Source: an uncultured Formosa sp. (GTDB taxonomy: Bacteria > Bacteroidota > Bacteroidia > Flavobacteriales > Flavobacteriaceae). From it: a DNA stretch of 64,000 bases. The first letter of the stretch is position 1; every line of letters begins with the position of its first letter. Position numbers and translations under genes: made by a program. Shown one piece after another: positions 39,229 through 47,754 of this stretch. Location: positions 659,239-723,238 of the forward strand of contig NZ_CANMTH010000001.1 in NCBI RefSeq assembly GCF_947500765.1, written 5' to 3'. A model generated the notes under the pieces. That model worked only from the letters and a program-made list of their open reading frames with translations, made no database searches and was not told where the DNA came from.

Positions 39229-39987
39229 ATGAACAAACCTTTCGTAAAACAAGTCGTTTTATCCGGCGTAAGCACTATTACTTTTTACAATCCGTCGCAT
39301 AATGCGTTACCTAGTGGTTTACTTTCTAATTTAGAAAAGGAGATTAATTTGGCAGCTAATAATGATGCCGCTCAAGTTGTGGTTTTACAAAGCGGTGGAG
39401 ATAGAACATTCTGTGCAGGAGCCAGTTTTAATGAATTAATAAATATAGAAACAGAAGCCCAAGGGGAATTGTTTTTTACTGGTTTTGCTAAGGTTATTAA
39501 TGCCATGCGAAAATGTCCGAAATTTATAGTTTGTAAAGTGCAAGGTAAGGCTGTTGGTGGAGGTGTAGGTCTTGCTGCTGCTGCAGATTATTGTTTGGCA
39601 ACACAATATGCATCAATAAAACTGAGTGAATTGAGTATTGGTATTGGCCCTTTTGTTATAGAACCTGCTGTAAGTCGAAAAATAGGAGTTGGTGCAATGT
39701 CTGAAATGACCATTAATGCAAAACAGTTTTACACTGCACAATGGGCAGAGCAAAAAGGTTTATATGCTACTGTTTTTGAATCGAAGAGGGCGTTAGATAA
39801 TGCTACTGAATTATTAGTTGAGAACTTAAAAACCTATAATCCTGAAGCAATGCAAGCTATGAAAACGGTAATGTGGGCTCATACCTCGCACTGGGACGAT
39901 TTACTTATGGCACGTGCTACAATTAGTGGGCGTTTGGTTTTAAGCGCCTTTACAAAAGAGGTATTACAGAAGTATAAAACATCTTAA
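39229..39987 (+). CDS. enoyl-CoA hydratase/isomerase family protein
   Basis: Crotonase-fold enzyme acting on acyl-CoA thioesters, 252 residues. The oxyanion-hole segments are FCAGASFNEL (near 63-72) and GGGVGLAAAADYCLA (near 108-122). Glutamates equivalent to the two catalytic ones of enoyl-CoA hydratase seem present (LSELSIG and AMSEMTI), but the usual GxxGGTQR after the first is replaced by GPFVIEPAVSR, so substrate may differ. Alone in its transcript; the exact pathway cannot be told. Confidence 0.88.
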   Translation: MNKPFVKQVVLSGVSTITFYNPSHNALPSGLLSNLEKEINLAANNDAAQVVVLQSGGDRTFCAGASFNELINIETEAQGELFFTGFAKVINAMRKCPKFIVCKVQGKAVGGGVGLAAAADYCLATQYASIKLSELSIGIGPFVIEPAVSRKIGVGAMSEMTINAKQFYTAQWAEQKGLYATVFESKRALDNATELLVENLKTYNPEAMQAMKTVMWAHTSHWDDLLMARATISGRLVLSAFTKEVLQKYKTS

Positions 39988-40108
39988 CTCTTTTTTGTAA
40001 GAATTTTATATGGTTTTCATATACTATGTATGGCTTATCTATGGAGTATCTATAGCTAAGCTATGTCTTAGGATGGGCGTTTTCTTAGCTAATGGAGGAA
40101 ACATACCA

Positions 40109-40135
40109 TAAAAAAAGAACCTATTTCTAGGTTCT
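40109..40135 (-). terminator. terminator after the DUF4136 gene
   Basis: AGAACCTA (40116-40123) pairs with TAGGTTCT (40128-40135). The A-run at 40109-40116 reads as the U-tract on the minus strand. Confidence 0.78.
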
Positions 40136-40164
40136 AATCACTATTTTTCTTTTTCAAGGAAATA

Positions 40165-40704
40165 TTATTTTTTTACTTCTGGCGGATAGTTTGATAGAAT
40201 CTCGGCAACAAATTCTTGGATGCGTTCTTCTTTCTTGTTTATATTGTCATTTAACATTCCAGAACCTAAACCTTGCCAAACTAATTCTTTTTTCTTAGCA
40301 TCAATAAGATCTATGTATAAGGAACCTTCTGTAGATCGTGTTACAGATGTATTGTTGTAATTGTTATAATATGGACTCCATCCCCAACCATAACCATAAG
40401 GGCCAAATCCCATATTGTTATTATATACGTTTACTTGCTCTCTAGCTTTTGTGAAAATACTTATTAGTAAATCTGGACTTTCAGATTTCACAAAGCCTTT
40501 AGCTGTCAGTTCTGCCTCAATGGCATGTAAAATACGACGTTTATCTAAATCGTTTATTTCAGCTTTATCTATGCCTGTCTTGTAAAAGGCGAAAGTTTTG
40601 TATTGATCGAACTCTGTAGTTTTATCATAATCTGAAGCTACCTTTACAGAGCTGCATGCTGTTATTACTAGAAGTAGCAGTAATATTGGAATAATTTTTT
40701 TCAT
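40165..40704 (-). CDS. DUF4136 domain lipoprotein
   Basis: 179-residue envelope lipoprotein; signal ends at Cys17 (ITAC). DUF4136 is recognised from VASDYDKTTEFDQYKTFAFYK after the Cys, RRILHAIEAELTAKGFVKSESPDLLISIF, and SLYIDLIDAKKKELVWQGLGSG. A Gly/Tyr/Asn-rich insert (NMGFGPYGYGWGWSPYYNNYN) sits in the middle, as often in this family. Function unknown. Monocistronic with a terminator after it. Confidence 0.9.
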   Translation of the reverse strand: MKKIIPILLLLLVITACSSVKVASDYDKTTEFDQYKTFAFYKTGIDKAEINDLDKRRILHAIEAELTAKGFVKSESPDLLISIFTKAREQVNVYNNNMGFGPYGYGWGWSPYYNNYNNTSVTRSTEGSLYIDLIDAKKKELVWQGLGSGMLNDNINKKEERIQEFVAEILSNYPPEVKK

Positions 40705-40992
40705 CTGTGTATGATTTAAAAGAAATTAATATATTATTATTTACTAAGTTAAAAAAAGATTAAACAAGTTGGTTAAGTAAACCTGATAACAATTAAAGGG
40801 GTTTATGTTATTGTGATTTCCCTATGCGTGTGTTCTTTTTAATCTTTAAAAGTTAAAATAAAACGATATATAATGCGTAATTATTGTTTTATTAACAATA
40901 ATCGTACCAATGTATAGCTTGTTGTTTATACTATAATTAGTAAGATTATTTGAATACACCTTTCATTGTTATCTGTCTAATTTCAAATTTGG

Positions 40993-41157
40993 TTAAGATT
41001 TGAAGCTATCTGTTTTTTTATCGTAACCATAAGGGCAATGTCTACAACCACTTTTGCAGCAATAGCCTCTTTTTAGGTGGTATTTTTCGGTAAAACAGCG
41101 ATATCCTTCTGGAGTTAAATAGTAATCGCCTTCTTCTACTGGAATTATTTTTTTCAT
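40993..41157 (-). CDS. DUF5522 family Cys-rich small protein
   Basis: 54 residues from the chosen start MKKIIPVEEGDYYLTPEGY. Four cysteines in GYCCKSGCRHCPYG near residues 34-47 look like a small metal or redox site. A longer frame starting at 41253 is possible, but a -7 element TATCTTTG lies at 41171-41164 and the family similarity begins only at MKKII, so the short start is preferred. The mRNA would then have almost no leader. Function unknown. Confidence 0.85.
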   Translation of the reverse strand: MKKIIPVEEGDYYLTPEGYRCFTEKYHLKRGYCCKSGCRHCPYGYDKKTDSFKS

Positions 41158-41163
41158 GATATG

Positions 41164-41171
41164 CAAAGATA
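41164..41171 (-). promoter_or_regulatory. -7 element TATCTTTG immediately upstream of the DUF5522 gene
   Basis: Reads TATCTTTGCA on the minus strand and ends only six bases before the start codon at 41157, predicting a nearly leaderless transcript. It overlaps no other promoter; the plus-strand gene at 41207 lies just beyond. Confidence 0.58.
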
Positions 41172-41206
41172 CTGTAATTTGGATTGATTTTTGAAACAGG
41201 CTATTT

Positions 41207-41530
41207 ATGATTTTAATTTCAAAATATATTACTCCTAAATGGTGTCTAGGCATAACTTTGTACCCGTTTGTTTTTTTAAGAGACTCGGCTTTAAAATCCG
41301 ATCGTGTTTTAATTAATCATGAACGTATTCATTTAAAACAACAATTGGAGTTATTGGTTTTACCTTTTTATACCTGGTATGGCATTGAGTTTTTGGTGCG
41401 TTTAATTCAATATAAGGACAGGCATACTGCTTATAGAAATATTTCTTTTGAGCGAGAAGCTTATGCTAAAGAAAAAGACCTTAACTATTTAAAGTTAAGG
41501 TCTTGGTTTTCTTTTTTGAAGTATTTATAA
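41207..41530 (+). CDS. small membrane-associated protein with HExxH motif
   Basis: 107 residues. The sequence NHERIHLKQQLELL near residues 39-52 contains HERIH, a perfect HExxH zinc-protease motif, and SFEREAYAKEKD near 82-93 could provide a third ligand (Glu). Hydrophobic segments flank it (ITLYPFVFL, and LLVLPFYTWYGIEFLVRLI). It resembles the bare core of membrane metallopeptidases but is much shorter than known families, so activity is not assured. The last 20 codons also encode a hairpin that probably acts as a terminator. Start is 49 bases from the divergent DUF5522 gene. Confidence 0.75.
   Translation: MILISKYITPKWCLGITLYPFVFLRDSALKSDRVLINHERIHLKQQLELLVLPFYTWYGIEFLVRLIQYKDRHTAYRNISFEREAYAKEKDLNYLKLRSWFSFLKYL
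41475..41510. terminator. terminator hairpin inside the 3' end of a coding region
   Basis: AAGACCTTAACT (41475-41486) pairs perfectly with AGTTAAGGTCTT (41493-41504), followed by T-rich sequence, and preceded by A-rich sequence. It lies within the final codons of the HExxH gene and just past the stop of the convergent T9SS gene, so it could stop transcription both ways. Confidence 0.78.
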
Positions 41531-41532
41531 GC

Positions 41533-44500
41533 TTAATAAATAACTTTCTGTGTTTTAGTCGTTCCGTTTGTTAAAGTAGCTTTTACAATTAACGGACTGT
41601 TGGTTGGTTTTAACTGATTTAATTTTACTTCAGAAGCATTTAATTTATTAGCTTGATAAATGACACGTCCTATTATGTCGTAAACAATAATTTTGTTTAT
41701 TGTACTTGTGGTACTAGTTGCTTTAATAAAGTTTTTAGTTGCGATAATTTTAAAATTAGCATCCACAATAGCATCTTCAATACCTAAGGTACTATTTTGA
41801 TAGCGTAATATAAAACGATCGTTAAACGTTCCTGCTTCTGATGAAAATGAGTAAGCAGAGTCTTTTAAATTATGTATTGTATTTTCATAAAGATCTTCTA
41901 GATAAATATCTTGATCATTTTCAAACACACCTTCTACTTTATTGATTCCAATGGTAAATACATCTTTTTTTGTACTAATTAGACCTAAAGGCACTTTGTC
42001 TGTTTCTAAAAATGGATTGGCTTTACCTTGAATAACAAATGCTTCATCTTCTATGATAGAATAAAGAGAAGTGGTGTTTGAATTCATAATTACAGCATCG
42101 TAAAGTGGATCTTTTGCATTTACTGCACCATCAAAATAACCTAAAAGCATACTTGAAGATGTTTCTTCGCTATCGATTAAATCTAACCAAATTCTATTTT
42201 TTTCACCGCTAGTTCTATAAAATTCGGAGTTGCTATATTCTGAGGTATAGCTTCGCATGTCGTTAGTAAATGTTACAGTGTTTGGTGTACTTGCAGCATG
42301 CTTCATTAAAACAAAGAAGCCTTGTCCAGAAGCAATGTAACCATCGAATCCAGAAGGAGAAGAACCAGCTAATGTATACGTAATATAATCGTCTGAGTTG
42401 TAGCTTTCAATTTCGTTTGCATAAAAAGGCGTATCGTTTCCAGAGCTAAGTTCTGAAGCATGAGTCCAAACGCGAACACCTCCTTCAACTGTTCCTCCAG
42501 ATACAGATTCGCCAGCATCTAAAGAACCGCTGTTTTCTGTTAAGAAATCATCTGCATTAATAGCTGAAGGGTAAGGATTTCCTATTAAGTTCCAGTTATC
42601 GTCTATTTTAGTTACAGCAGTACTAGAAATATCAATGTAATCACTTCCGTTATAAGTCCCTCTAGTGATGGTTGTGTTTATTGTTCCATTATTAGGTTTG
42701 TCGTCTTGGTAGGATGCGGTATAGTTGTTACCTCTTATAATGTACCCTTTTCCAACAGTCATATTTGTATTTGATACTTTAGACCAGTTTCCGTATTTAT
42801 TATTTATAGTTGGTAGCCACTCATAACGATATGAGGAGGTAGATATATTATCTATATTAAAGCTTTGAACAGGAGAAGACCAATAGGTATAATCTGTATT
42901 GTATGATGTTGTAGAGGTTCTGTTTACGGTAAATGTTCCCGAAGATGAATTAGTATCCTCGCTAGATTGAACTAAACTCGCATCATCATTAAGTGTTATA
43001 TCTCCGTCTAGCGTTAATGTTTCATCAATTACAAGCACAGAAGTGTCATTAACGTCCCATGAAGCATTTGAAGATATTAAAGAGAAATTTTTAACAGTTA
43101 AGAGACTATTATCTTCAATAGTACCATTGGCACTAGATTCTAAATACCCATCTTCTATAATTAATGAGCTACCATCTGTAATATAAATTGGAGAATTGGA
43201 TGAAATAAATTCAGAAACCTGTAATTCTGCTTGAACAGATAATGTTAATTGAGAGTCATCTCCTAAAATGGTAATAGATTTAGCGTAGGCAATACCATTA
43301 CTATTTCCTGTAGTTTCATATCCTTTTATTTTGGGATTGCTGTTACCACTTAATGTATTTATAGTCACACAATCGTCTGCTGTAGGTACACCTTTAGGTT
43401 CCCAATTACTAGAAACAAACCAACCTATACCGTTATCTCCTACCCACGTTTTACAGCTCGCTTCTTCCTCTTCAACAATTAAAGTATAGTCTTCGGCTTG
43501 ACCTTCATCAAAAGTACTACATGCATCTGTAGCAGAACTACCTTCTGTCTTAATTATACGTATAAGAGTTGTTCCTAATATAGCATTATCAGGAACTATT
43601 ATATTCCCTATAACAGTATTTGAATCTACTCCTGTAGAATTTCTGAAATCTCCTATTTTTTGCTCTTCATAAGCATCTTCATCGTCATCAAATACACCAT
43701 CTTGATTCCAATCGATAAAAGCCATAAAGAAATTTTTATTATTACCGTTTGTATTTCCTTTTATAGTTATTTCGTAAGTCTCTCCTTGAGTAACTGTTCC
43801 TGATATATCACAAAAGGTTTCCAGACCTTGGCTACCATTTATTGTGTCATCTGTAGTATTATTAATACCTGCAAAGGTAACATTTGTAATAGGTTCTACA
43901 GATGTAAAGCTTGTAGTACAATAACTTGAAGAGCCGCTATCTCCATACATAGTAATGCGAATGTACCCGTCACCACCATCGCCTCCCGTGGCATTATTAT
44001 TACCTCTTCTAGTTCCACCGCCACCACCAGCACCAGGTCCGCCATTAGAACCATCTCCCACATTGTTAGCGAGGCCTCCAGCTCCGATAGATATTCCATT
44101 GTTGTCGTTTGGGGCATCTATACCATCATTTGCAGTATCACTATTGTTATTCGCTTTGTCTCCTCCATTACCACCATTTGCTCCGACCCAATCATATGAT
44201 GTAGGCCCTTGTGCTTGTATAAAAGATTGACCACCATTATTACTTCCTCCAGTAGTTCCTGTTCCTCCTGCAGCTATAGTATAGTTTAATATTTCCCCTT
44301 CAGCCACACTAATATTACTATTTGAAGCATATTTCCCTGCATCTCCACCGTCACCTCCAGCATTCTTAATAGTACTACCACCACCGGCACCACCAGATCC
44401 CCAAACTTCAATATCAATTTTAGTAACACCACATGGTATTTCATAAGTTCCTGTTCCTGGAGTGCTTAGATTGACTACGGTCTGTCCGAATCCATTAACT

Positions 44501-44601
44501 CCTATTAATGCAAAGCATAGAACTAAAGTAAATTGCTTAAAAAAAGAGGCTTTAAAAGAATGTGTCGCTTTAATATTTTTATAGGTAGTTATTGTTGTCA
44601 T
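41533..44601 (-). CDS. T9SS-exported surface protein with Gly-rich and GEVED domains
   Basis: 1022-residue secreted protein. The signal peptide, with a long N-region, ends near residue 39 (GFGQT). Residues 45-215 form a Gly/Asn-rich domain (VTKIDIEVWGSGGAGGG, GPGAGGGGGTRRGN) like the polyglycine tips of adhesins. Residues 265-380 match a GEVED domain (DWNQDGVFDDDEDAYEEQ, FDEGQAEDYTLIV). The middle resembles beta-helix or adhesin modules. From YWSSPV (about 560) to the end it is homologous to the next gene. The C-terminus (KIIVYDIIGRVIYQ through TTKTQKVIY) is a type A sorting domain for the type IX secretion system. Ligand and role are unknown; surface adhesion is a guess. Confidence 0.9.
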   Translation of the reverse strand: MTTITTYKNIKATHSFKASFFKQFTLVLCFALIGVNGFGQTVVNLSTPGTGTYEIPCGVTKIDIEVWGSGGAGGGSTIKNAGGDGGDAGKYASNSNISVAEGEILNYTIAAGGTGTTGGSNNGGQSFIQAQGPTSYDWVGANGGNGGDKANNNSDTANDGIDAPNDNNGISIGAGGLANNVGDGSNGGPGAGGGGGTRRGNNNATGGDGGDGYIRITMYGDSGSSSYCTTSFTSVEPITNVTFAGINNTTDDTINGSQGLETFCDISGTVTQGETYEITIKGNTNGNNKNFFMAFIDWNQDGVFDDDEDAYEEQKIGDFRNSTGVDSNTVIGNIIVPDNAILGTTLIRIIKTEGSSATDACSTFDEGQAEDYTLIVEEEEASCKTWVGDNGIGWFVSSNWEPKGVPTADDCVTINTLSGNSNPKIKGYETTGNSNGIAYAKSITILGDDSQLTLSVQAELQVSEFISSNSPIYITDGSSLIIEDGYLESSANGTIEDNSLLTVKNFSLISSNASWDVNDTSVLVIDETLTLDGDITLNDDASLVQSSEDTNSSSGTFTVNRTSTTSYNTDYTYWSSPVQSFNIDNISTSSYRYEWLPTINNKYGNWSKVSNTNMTVGKGYIIRGNNYTASYQDDKPNNGTINTTITRGTYNGSDYIDISSTAVTKIDDNWNLIGNPYPSAINADDFLTENSGSLDAGESVSGGTVEGGVRVWTHASELSSGNDTPFYANEIESYNSDDYITYTLAGSSPSGFDGYIASGQGFFVLMKHAASTPNTVTFTNDMRSYTSEYSNSEFYRTSGEKNRIWLDLIDSEETSSSMLLGYFDGAVNAKDPLYDAVIMNSNTTSLYSIIEDEAFVIQGKANPFLETDKVPLGLISTKKDVFTIGINKVEGVFENDQDIYLEDLYENTIHNLKDSAYSFSSEAGTFNDRFILRYQNSTLGIEDAIVDANFKIIATKNFIKATSTTSTINKIIVYDIIGRVIYQANKLNASEVKLNQLKPTNSPLIVKATLTNGTTKTQKVIY
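41816..41915 (-). repeat. DNA repeat shared by the two T9SS genes, copy 1
   Basis: This 100-base block is about 90% identical to 45191-45290 by hand alignment (9 differences). It encodes the conserved segment before the sorting domain that includes SSEAGTFNDRFIL. Confidence 0.85.
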
Positions 44602-44627
44602 ACAATTTAGATTTGGATTTTTCTTTG

Positions 44628-44635
44628 CAAAAATA
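44628..44635 (-). promoter_or_regulatory. -7 element TATTTTTG of the first T9SS gene
   Basis: Minus-strand TATTTTTGCA, 27 bases upstream of the start at 44601. No clear TTG further upstream. Confidence 0.5.
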
Positions 44636-44700
44636 AATATTAAAATGATTTAACAGAATTTTTAGAATAAATATTGTGTTAATTCTCAGCTAATTAAATA

Positions 44701-44741
44701 AAAAAGAACAAGATTTATAATCTATATATCTTGTTCTTTTT
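44701..44741. terminator. terminator-like hairpin between the T9SS genes
   Basis: AAAAAGAACAAGAT (44701-44714) pairs perfectly with ATCTTGTTCTTTTT (44728-44741). It isolates the two minus-strand genes from each other. The 306 bases between them hold this, a second hairpin and a promoter, but no gene. Confidence 0.82.
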
Positions 44742-44810
44742 TAGTCGTATACTGTTTCTTGAATCATAAACAAGCTTGCTAATTATACTAAACTTAAAAA
44801 GGATATGGTA

Positions 44811-44841
44811 AAAAAAAAGCCCTTAACATATTAGTGTTAAG
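44811..44841 (-). terminator. terminator after the second T9SS gene
   Basis: CTTAACA (44822-44828) pairs with TGTTAAG (44835-44841). The A-run 44811-44818 gives a U-tract on the minus strand. Confidence 0.78.
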
Positions 44842-44907
44842 AGCCGAAATTTTAAAGCTGATATAATATTATAATAGTATCGCTTTTACTAAAAAAATAA
44901 GCAATAA

Positions 44908-47472
44908 TTAATATATTACTTTTTGAGTTTTTGTTGTGCCATTGGCTAAGGTGGCTTTAACTATTAAAGGACCTTGCGTTGGAGCTAACTGATCTAATTT
45001 TACTTCAGTAGTATTTAAACCTTTAGTTTGATATAAGACACGACCTAATATATCGTATACTATAATGCTGTTAATAGTATTAGAAGTAGTGCTTGCTTTG
45101 ATAAAGTTTTGAGTTGCTATAATTTTAAATTCAGAATCTATAATAGCATCATCAATACTTAAGCTTTTATCTTGATAACGTAATATGAAACGATCGTTAA
45201 ACGTTCCTGCTTCTGATGAAAACGTATAAGCAGAGTCTTTTAAATTATGTATAGTGTTTTCATAAAGATCTTCTAAGTAGATGTCTTGATTATTTTCGAA
45301 ATTACCATCTACATATTTAATACCTATACTATATAAATCTTTAGTTGTTGTAATAATACTTAAAGGTACTTGGTCTGTATCTAGAAATGGTAACGAACGA
45401 CCTTGTATAACCATAGGTTGATTGTCTATTAAACTATAAATTCCCATTGTATTTATATCCATAGCTACAGCATCATACAATCTATCTTTTTCTTCTGTTG
45501 CACCATCTGTATATCCTAAAAGCATGGTGTTAGAACTCTTGGTTTCGTCTGCGATTAATTCTAACCAAATACGCGATTTTTGAGACGTCTCATCTGTTCT
45601 GTAAAATTCTGTATTGGTATAATATGTATCATAAGTACGCATGTCGTTTGTGAAATAGGCTTCTTCTTCGGTGCTGGGAATTACGTCTTCAAATAACACA
45701 AAGAACCCTTGTCCAGATGCGATGTAACCATTAAAGCTAGATGGCCCTGTACTACTCCCTAATAAGTTGTATGTGATGTAATCATTCACATTATAACTAA
45801 AAGTTTCGTTAGCATAGAATGGATCATCATTACTTGCACTTAGCCCATTTGTGTGTGTCCAAATACGGACGTTACCATCTAAATATTTGTTTAATTCTAA
45901 AAATTTTTGTGCACTTATTGCTGAAGGATATGGGTTTCCTAAAAGGTTCCAATTGTCATCATTACTAGTTACTAATGTTTGAGAAGAAGGACCTGTGTAA
46001 TTTGCTCCTGTATAAGTGCCTTTGTATATTGGAACTGTTATATTTCCATTGTATGGTTTTTGTGCTTGAAATCTTTGTTGATAAATACTATTACCATCAT
46101 CAAGGATTAATTCATCAACAAAACCTCTTACTATATAGCCTTTTCCTTGTGTCATTTCTCCTGAAGCTTTTTTCCAATTTCCAAAATTACTAGCATAAGT
46201 TCCACCATTATCTTTGGTTGCTTCCCATTCATAACGGTAGGTTGTATCCCCAATATCATCTATAGAATAACCCGGCACAGGAGAAGACCAATACACATAA
46301 TCTATATCGCGTTCAATATCAATAGATCTGTCTATAGTAAATTGATCTGTATCGTTCCAGGCATTGGAAACATTTAAATCTGTTTCACTTGTTTGAATTA
46401 AACTAGAACCACTATCAATATATATAGTAGTATAATTAGTGAATTTATTCTCAATAATTAAAACAGACTCTCCTCTTACTTCTAGATTAGAACCTGAGTT
46501 AGCTCCGGTTAAACTTAAGCAGCTTAATTTAGATTGATTATTTAACACTAAGTCTCCAATAAAATTATCAACATGATTAGAGAACTCTAATTCACTTTCA
46601 TAAATATAAAGACTATTACCACCTGCATTGTCAAAAATTAAATCTGTAGCAGAAAAATAACAGTTATTTTTTATAATTCCGCCTTCTTTTGTTACAATTT
46701 GCCCACTAACTATTACGTTAGTGTTGTCGAAATAATTATCTAAGTCTGAATTGCCTATCGTTAAATCTCCGTTAGAAGTAATAGACGAACTTGTTGCATT
46801 TATAGGGTCTGATATCCAAGAATCAGTATCCACAATACAATCTGTTAAATTAATATCTCCATTGTTATTTAAGTCTCCACTAATAGAAATTTTAGATCCT
46901 GTAGCTTCCAGATCGTATGAAGTCCAGTTATCTGTATTCATTCTTGCATTTACCAAGTGTACTCTAGCATTAGTACCTGAATTATCTGCATAGGTTTCTG
47001 TTTTGAAATTTTCTGTAGATATTAAATATTCTTCGCTAGGTTTGAAATTTTCTGTATATACAGCGTTTAAAAAACCACACTCAAAATCATTAGCACTAAT
47101 TGTGCTATTGTAGACATCTACTGATTTTTGGTATGCTTTAAAGTATCCCTTTTCTATTGTAAGTTTACTATCAGAGATATAAATAGGAGAATTCGTGGAG
47201 AAATTATTTTGAACGGTTAATTCACCTCCATTTTGGATGGTTAAACTACCATTGTAAGCTATCGTGATAGATTTTGCCTCTGCATTAATTCCATCAATAA
47301 TTGGATATCGAGAAGGGTAATTAATGACTACATCTGTACTACTAGTTGGTAAACTGCCAGAGCTCCAATTGCTCGTGTTGTTCCAATTTGTATCCGAGTT
47401 ACCTGTCCAGGTCTGCCCAAAAGTGGTAATACTTAATACTCCAAAAATTATAAATAAATACAGGCGTTTCAT
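44908..47472 (-). CDS. T9SS-exported surface protein, paralogue of 41533-44601
   Basis: About 854 residues from the chosen start MKRLYLFIIFG; a start at 47520 would place 16 residues ahead of the signal peptide. The signal ends near residue 20 (TTFGQ). The first half has repeated short beta strands with many Ser, Asn and Ile, resembling a right-handed beta-helix (NGDINLTDCIVD, SNGDLTIGNSDLDN). From YWSSPV to the end it parallels the neighbouring gene: WNLLGNPYPSAIS, FNGYIASGQGFFVL, then the type A T9SS sorting domain ending KTQKVIY. It lacks the Gly-rich and GEVED domains of its neighbour. Role unknown. Confidence 0.9.
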   Translation of the reverse strand: MKRLYLFIIFGVLSITTFGQTWTGNSDTNWNNTSNWSSGSLPTSSTDVVINYPSRYPIIDGINAEAKSITIAYNGSLTIQNGGELTVQNNFSTNSPIYISDSKLTIEKGYFKAYQKSVDVYNSTISANDFECGFLNAVYTENFKPSEEYLISTENFKTETYADNSGTNARVHLVNARMNTDNWTSYDLEATGSKISISGDLNNNGDINLTDCIVDTDSWISDPINATSSSITSNGDLTIGNSDLDNYFDNTNVIVSGQIVTKEGGIIKNNCYFSATDLIFDNAGGNSLYIYESELEFSNHVDNFIGDLVLNNQSKLSCLSLTGANSGSNLEVRGESVLIIENKFTNYTTIYIDSGSSLIQTSETDLNVSNAWNDTDQFTIDRSIDIERDIDYVYWSSPVPGYSIDDIGDTTYRYEWEATKDNGGTYASNFGNWKKASGEMTQGKGYIVRGFVDELILDDGNSIYQQRFQAQKPYNGNITVPIYKGTYTGANYTGPSSQTLVTSNDDNWNLLGNPYPSAISAQKFLELNKYLDGNVRIWTHTNGLSASNDDPFYANETFSYNVNDYITYNLLGSSTGPSSFNGYIASGQGFFVLFEDVIPSTEEEAYFTNDMRTYDTYYTNTEFYRTDETSQKSRIWLELIADETKSSNTMLLGYTDGATEEKDRLYDAVAMDINTMGIYSLIDNQPMVIQGRSLPFLDTDQVPLSIITTTKDLYSIGIKYVDGNFENNQDIYLEDLYENTIHNLKDSAYTFSSEAGTFNDRFILRYQDKSLSIDDAIIDSEFKIIATQNFIKASTTSNTINSIIVYDILGRVLYQTKGLNTTEVKLDQLAPTQGPLIVKATLANGTTKTQKVIY
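45191..45290 (-). repeat. DNA repeat shared by the two T9SS genes, copy 2
   Basis: Partner of 41816-41915; about 90% identical over 100 bases by hand alignment, including many synonymous positions. Confidence 0.85.
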
Positions 47473-47542
47473 ATTATAAGACATATAAAATAGTCTTATC
47501 ATTGTAGTGTTAAATTGCATAAGATTAATAGCTATATAATTT

Positions 47543-47557
47543 GCGGGTGCAAAAGTA
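47543..47557 (-). promoter_or_regulatory. promoter of the second T9SS gene, TACTTTTGCACCCGC
   Basis: Minus-strand TACTTTTG (47557-47550) runs into GCACCCGC, the same start-site sequence as in the rrn-type promoters at 63.5-63.8 kb. It is 78 bases upstream of the start at 47472. Confidence 0.65.
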
Positions 47558-47715
47558 CTAATTTTATATAATTATTACTAGGGTGTTGAATGTAAAACGT
47601 TTAAAAGCTAAAAACTGTAGATGAATTGATGTGTGTTAGCTCTTAGATAACAATAATATCTTCAATATGTTATCTATTTTTTAATAAAAATTAGTGTTCT
47701 ACCTTTTAATTGCTT

Positions 47716-47723
47716 TACATTTG
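47716..47723 (+). promoter_or_regulatory. -7 element TACATTTG before the PLP enzyme gene
   Basis: Matches TAnnTTTG, 32 bases before the start at 47755. Confidence 0.58.
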
Positions 47724-47754
47724 TAAGTCAATGTTTTAATTTAATTGGCGTTTT

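Noticed and set aside
40705..40992. Possible small gene or RNA in the 288-base gap before the DUF4136 gene
   Set aside because: Only AT-rich sequence, no convincing frame, hairpin or tRNA-like fold found by eye.
41158..41253. Longer start of the DUF5522 protein
   Set aside because: A promoter -7 element lies within this stretch and similarity starts only at MKKII.
43955..44230. Proline-rich reading frame opposite the T9SS gene
   Set aside because: It is the mirror of the Gly-rich domain (GGX codons read as CCX); no independent start signal or family match.
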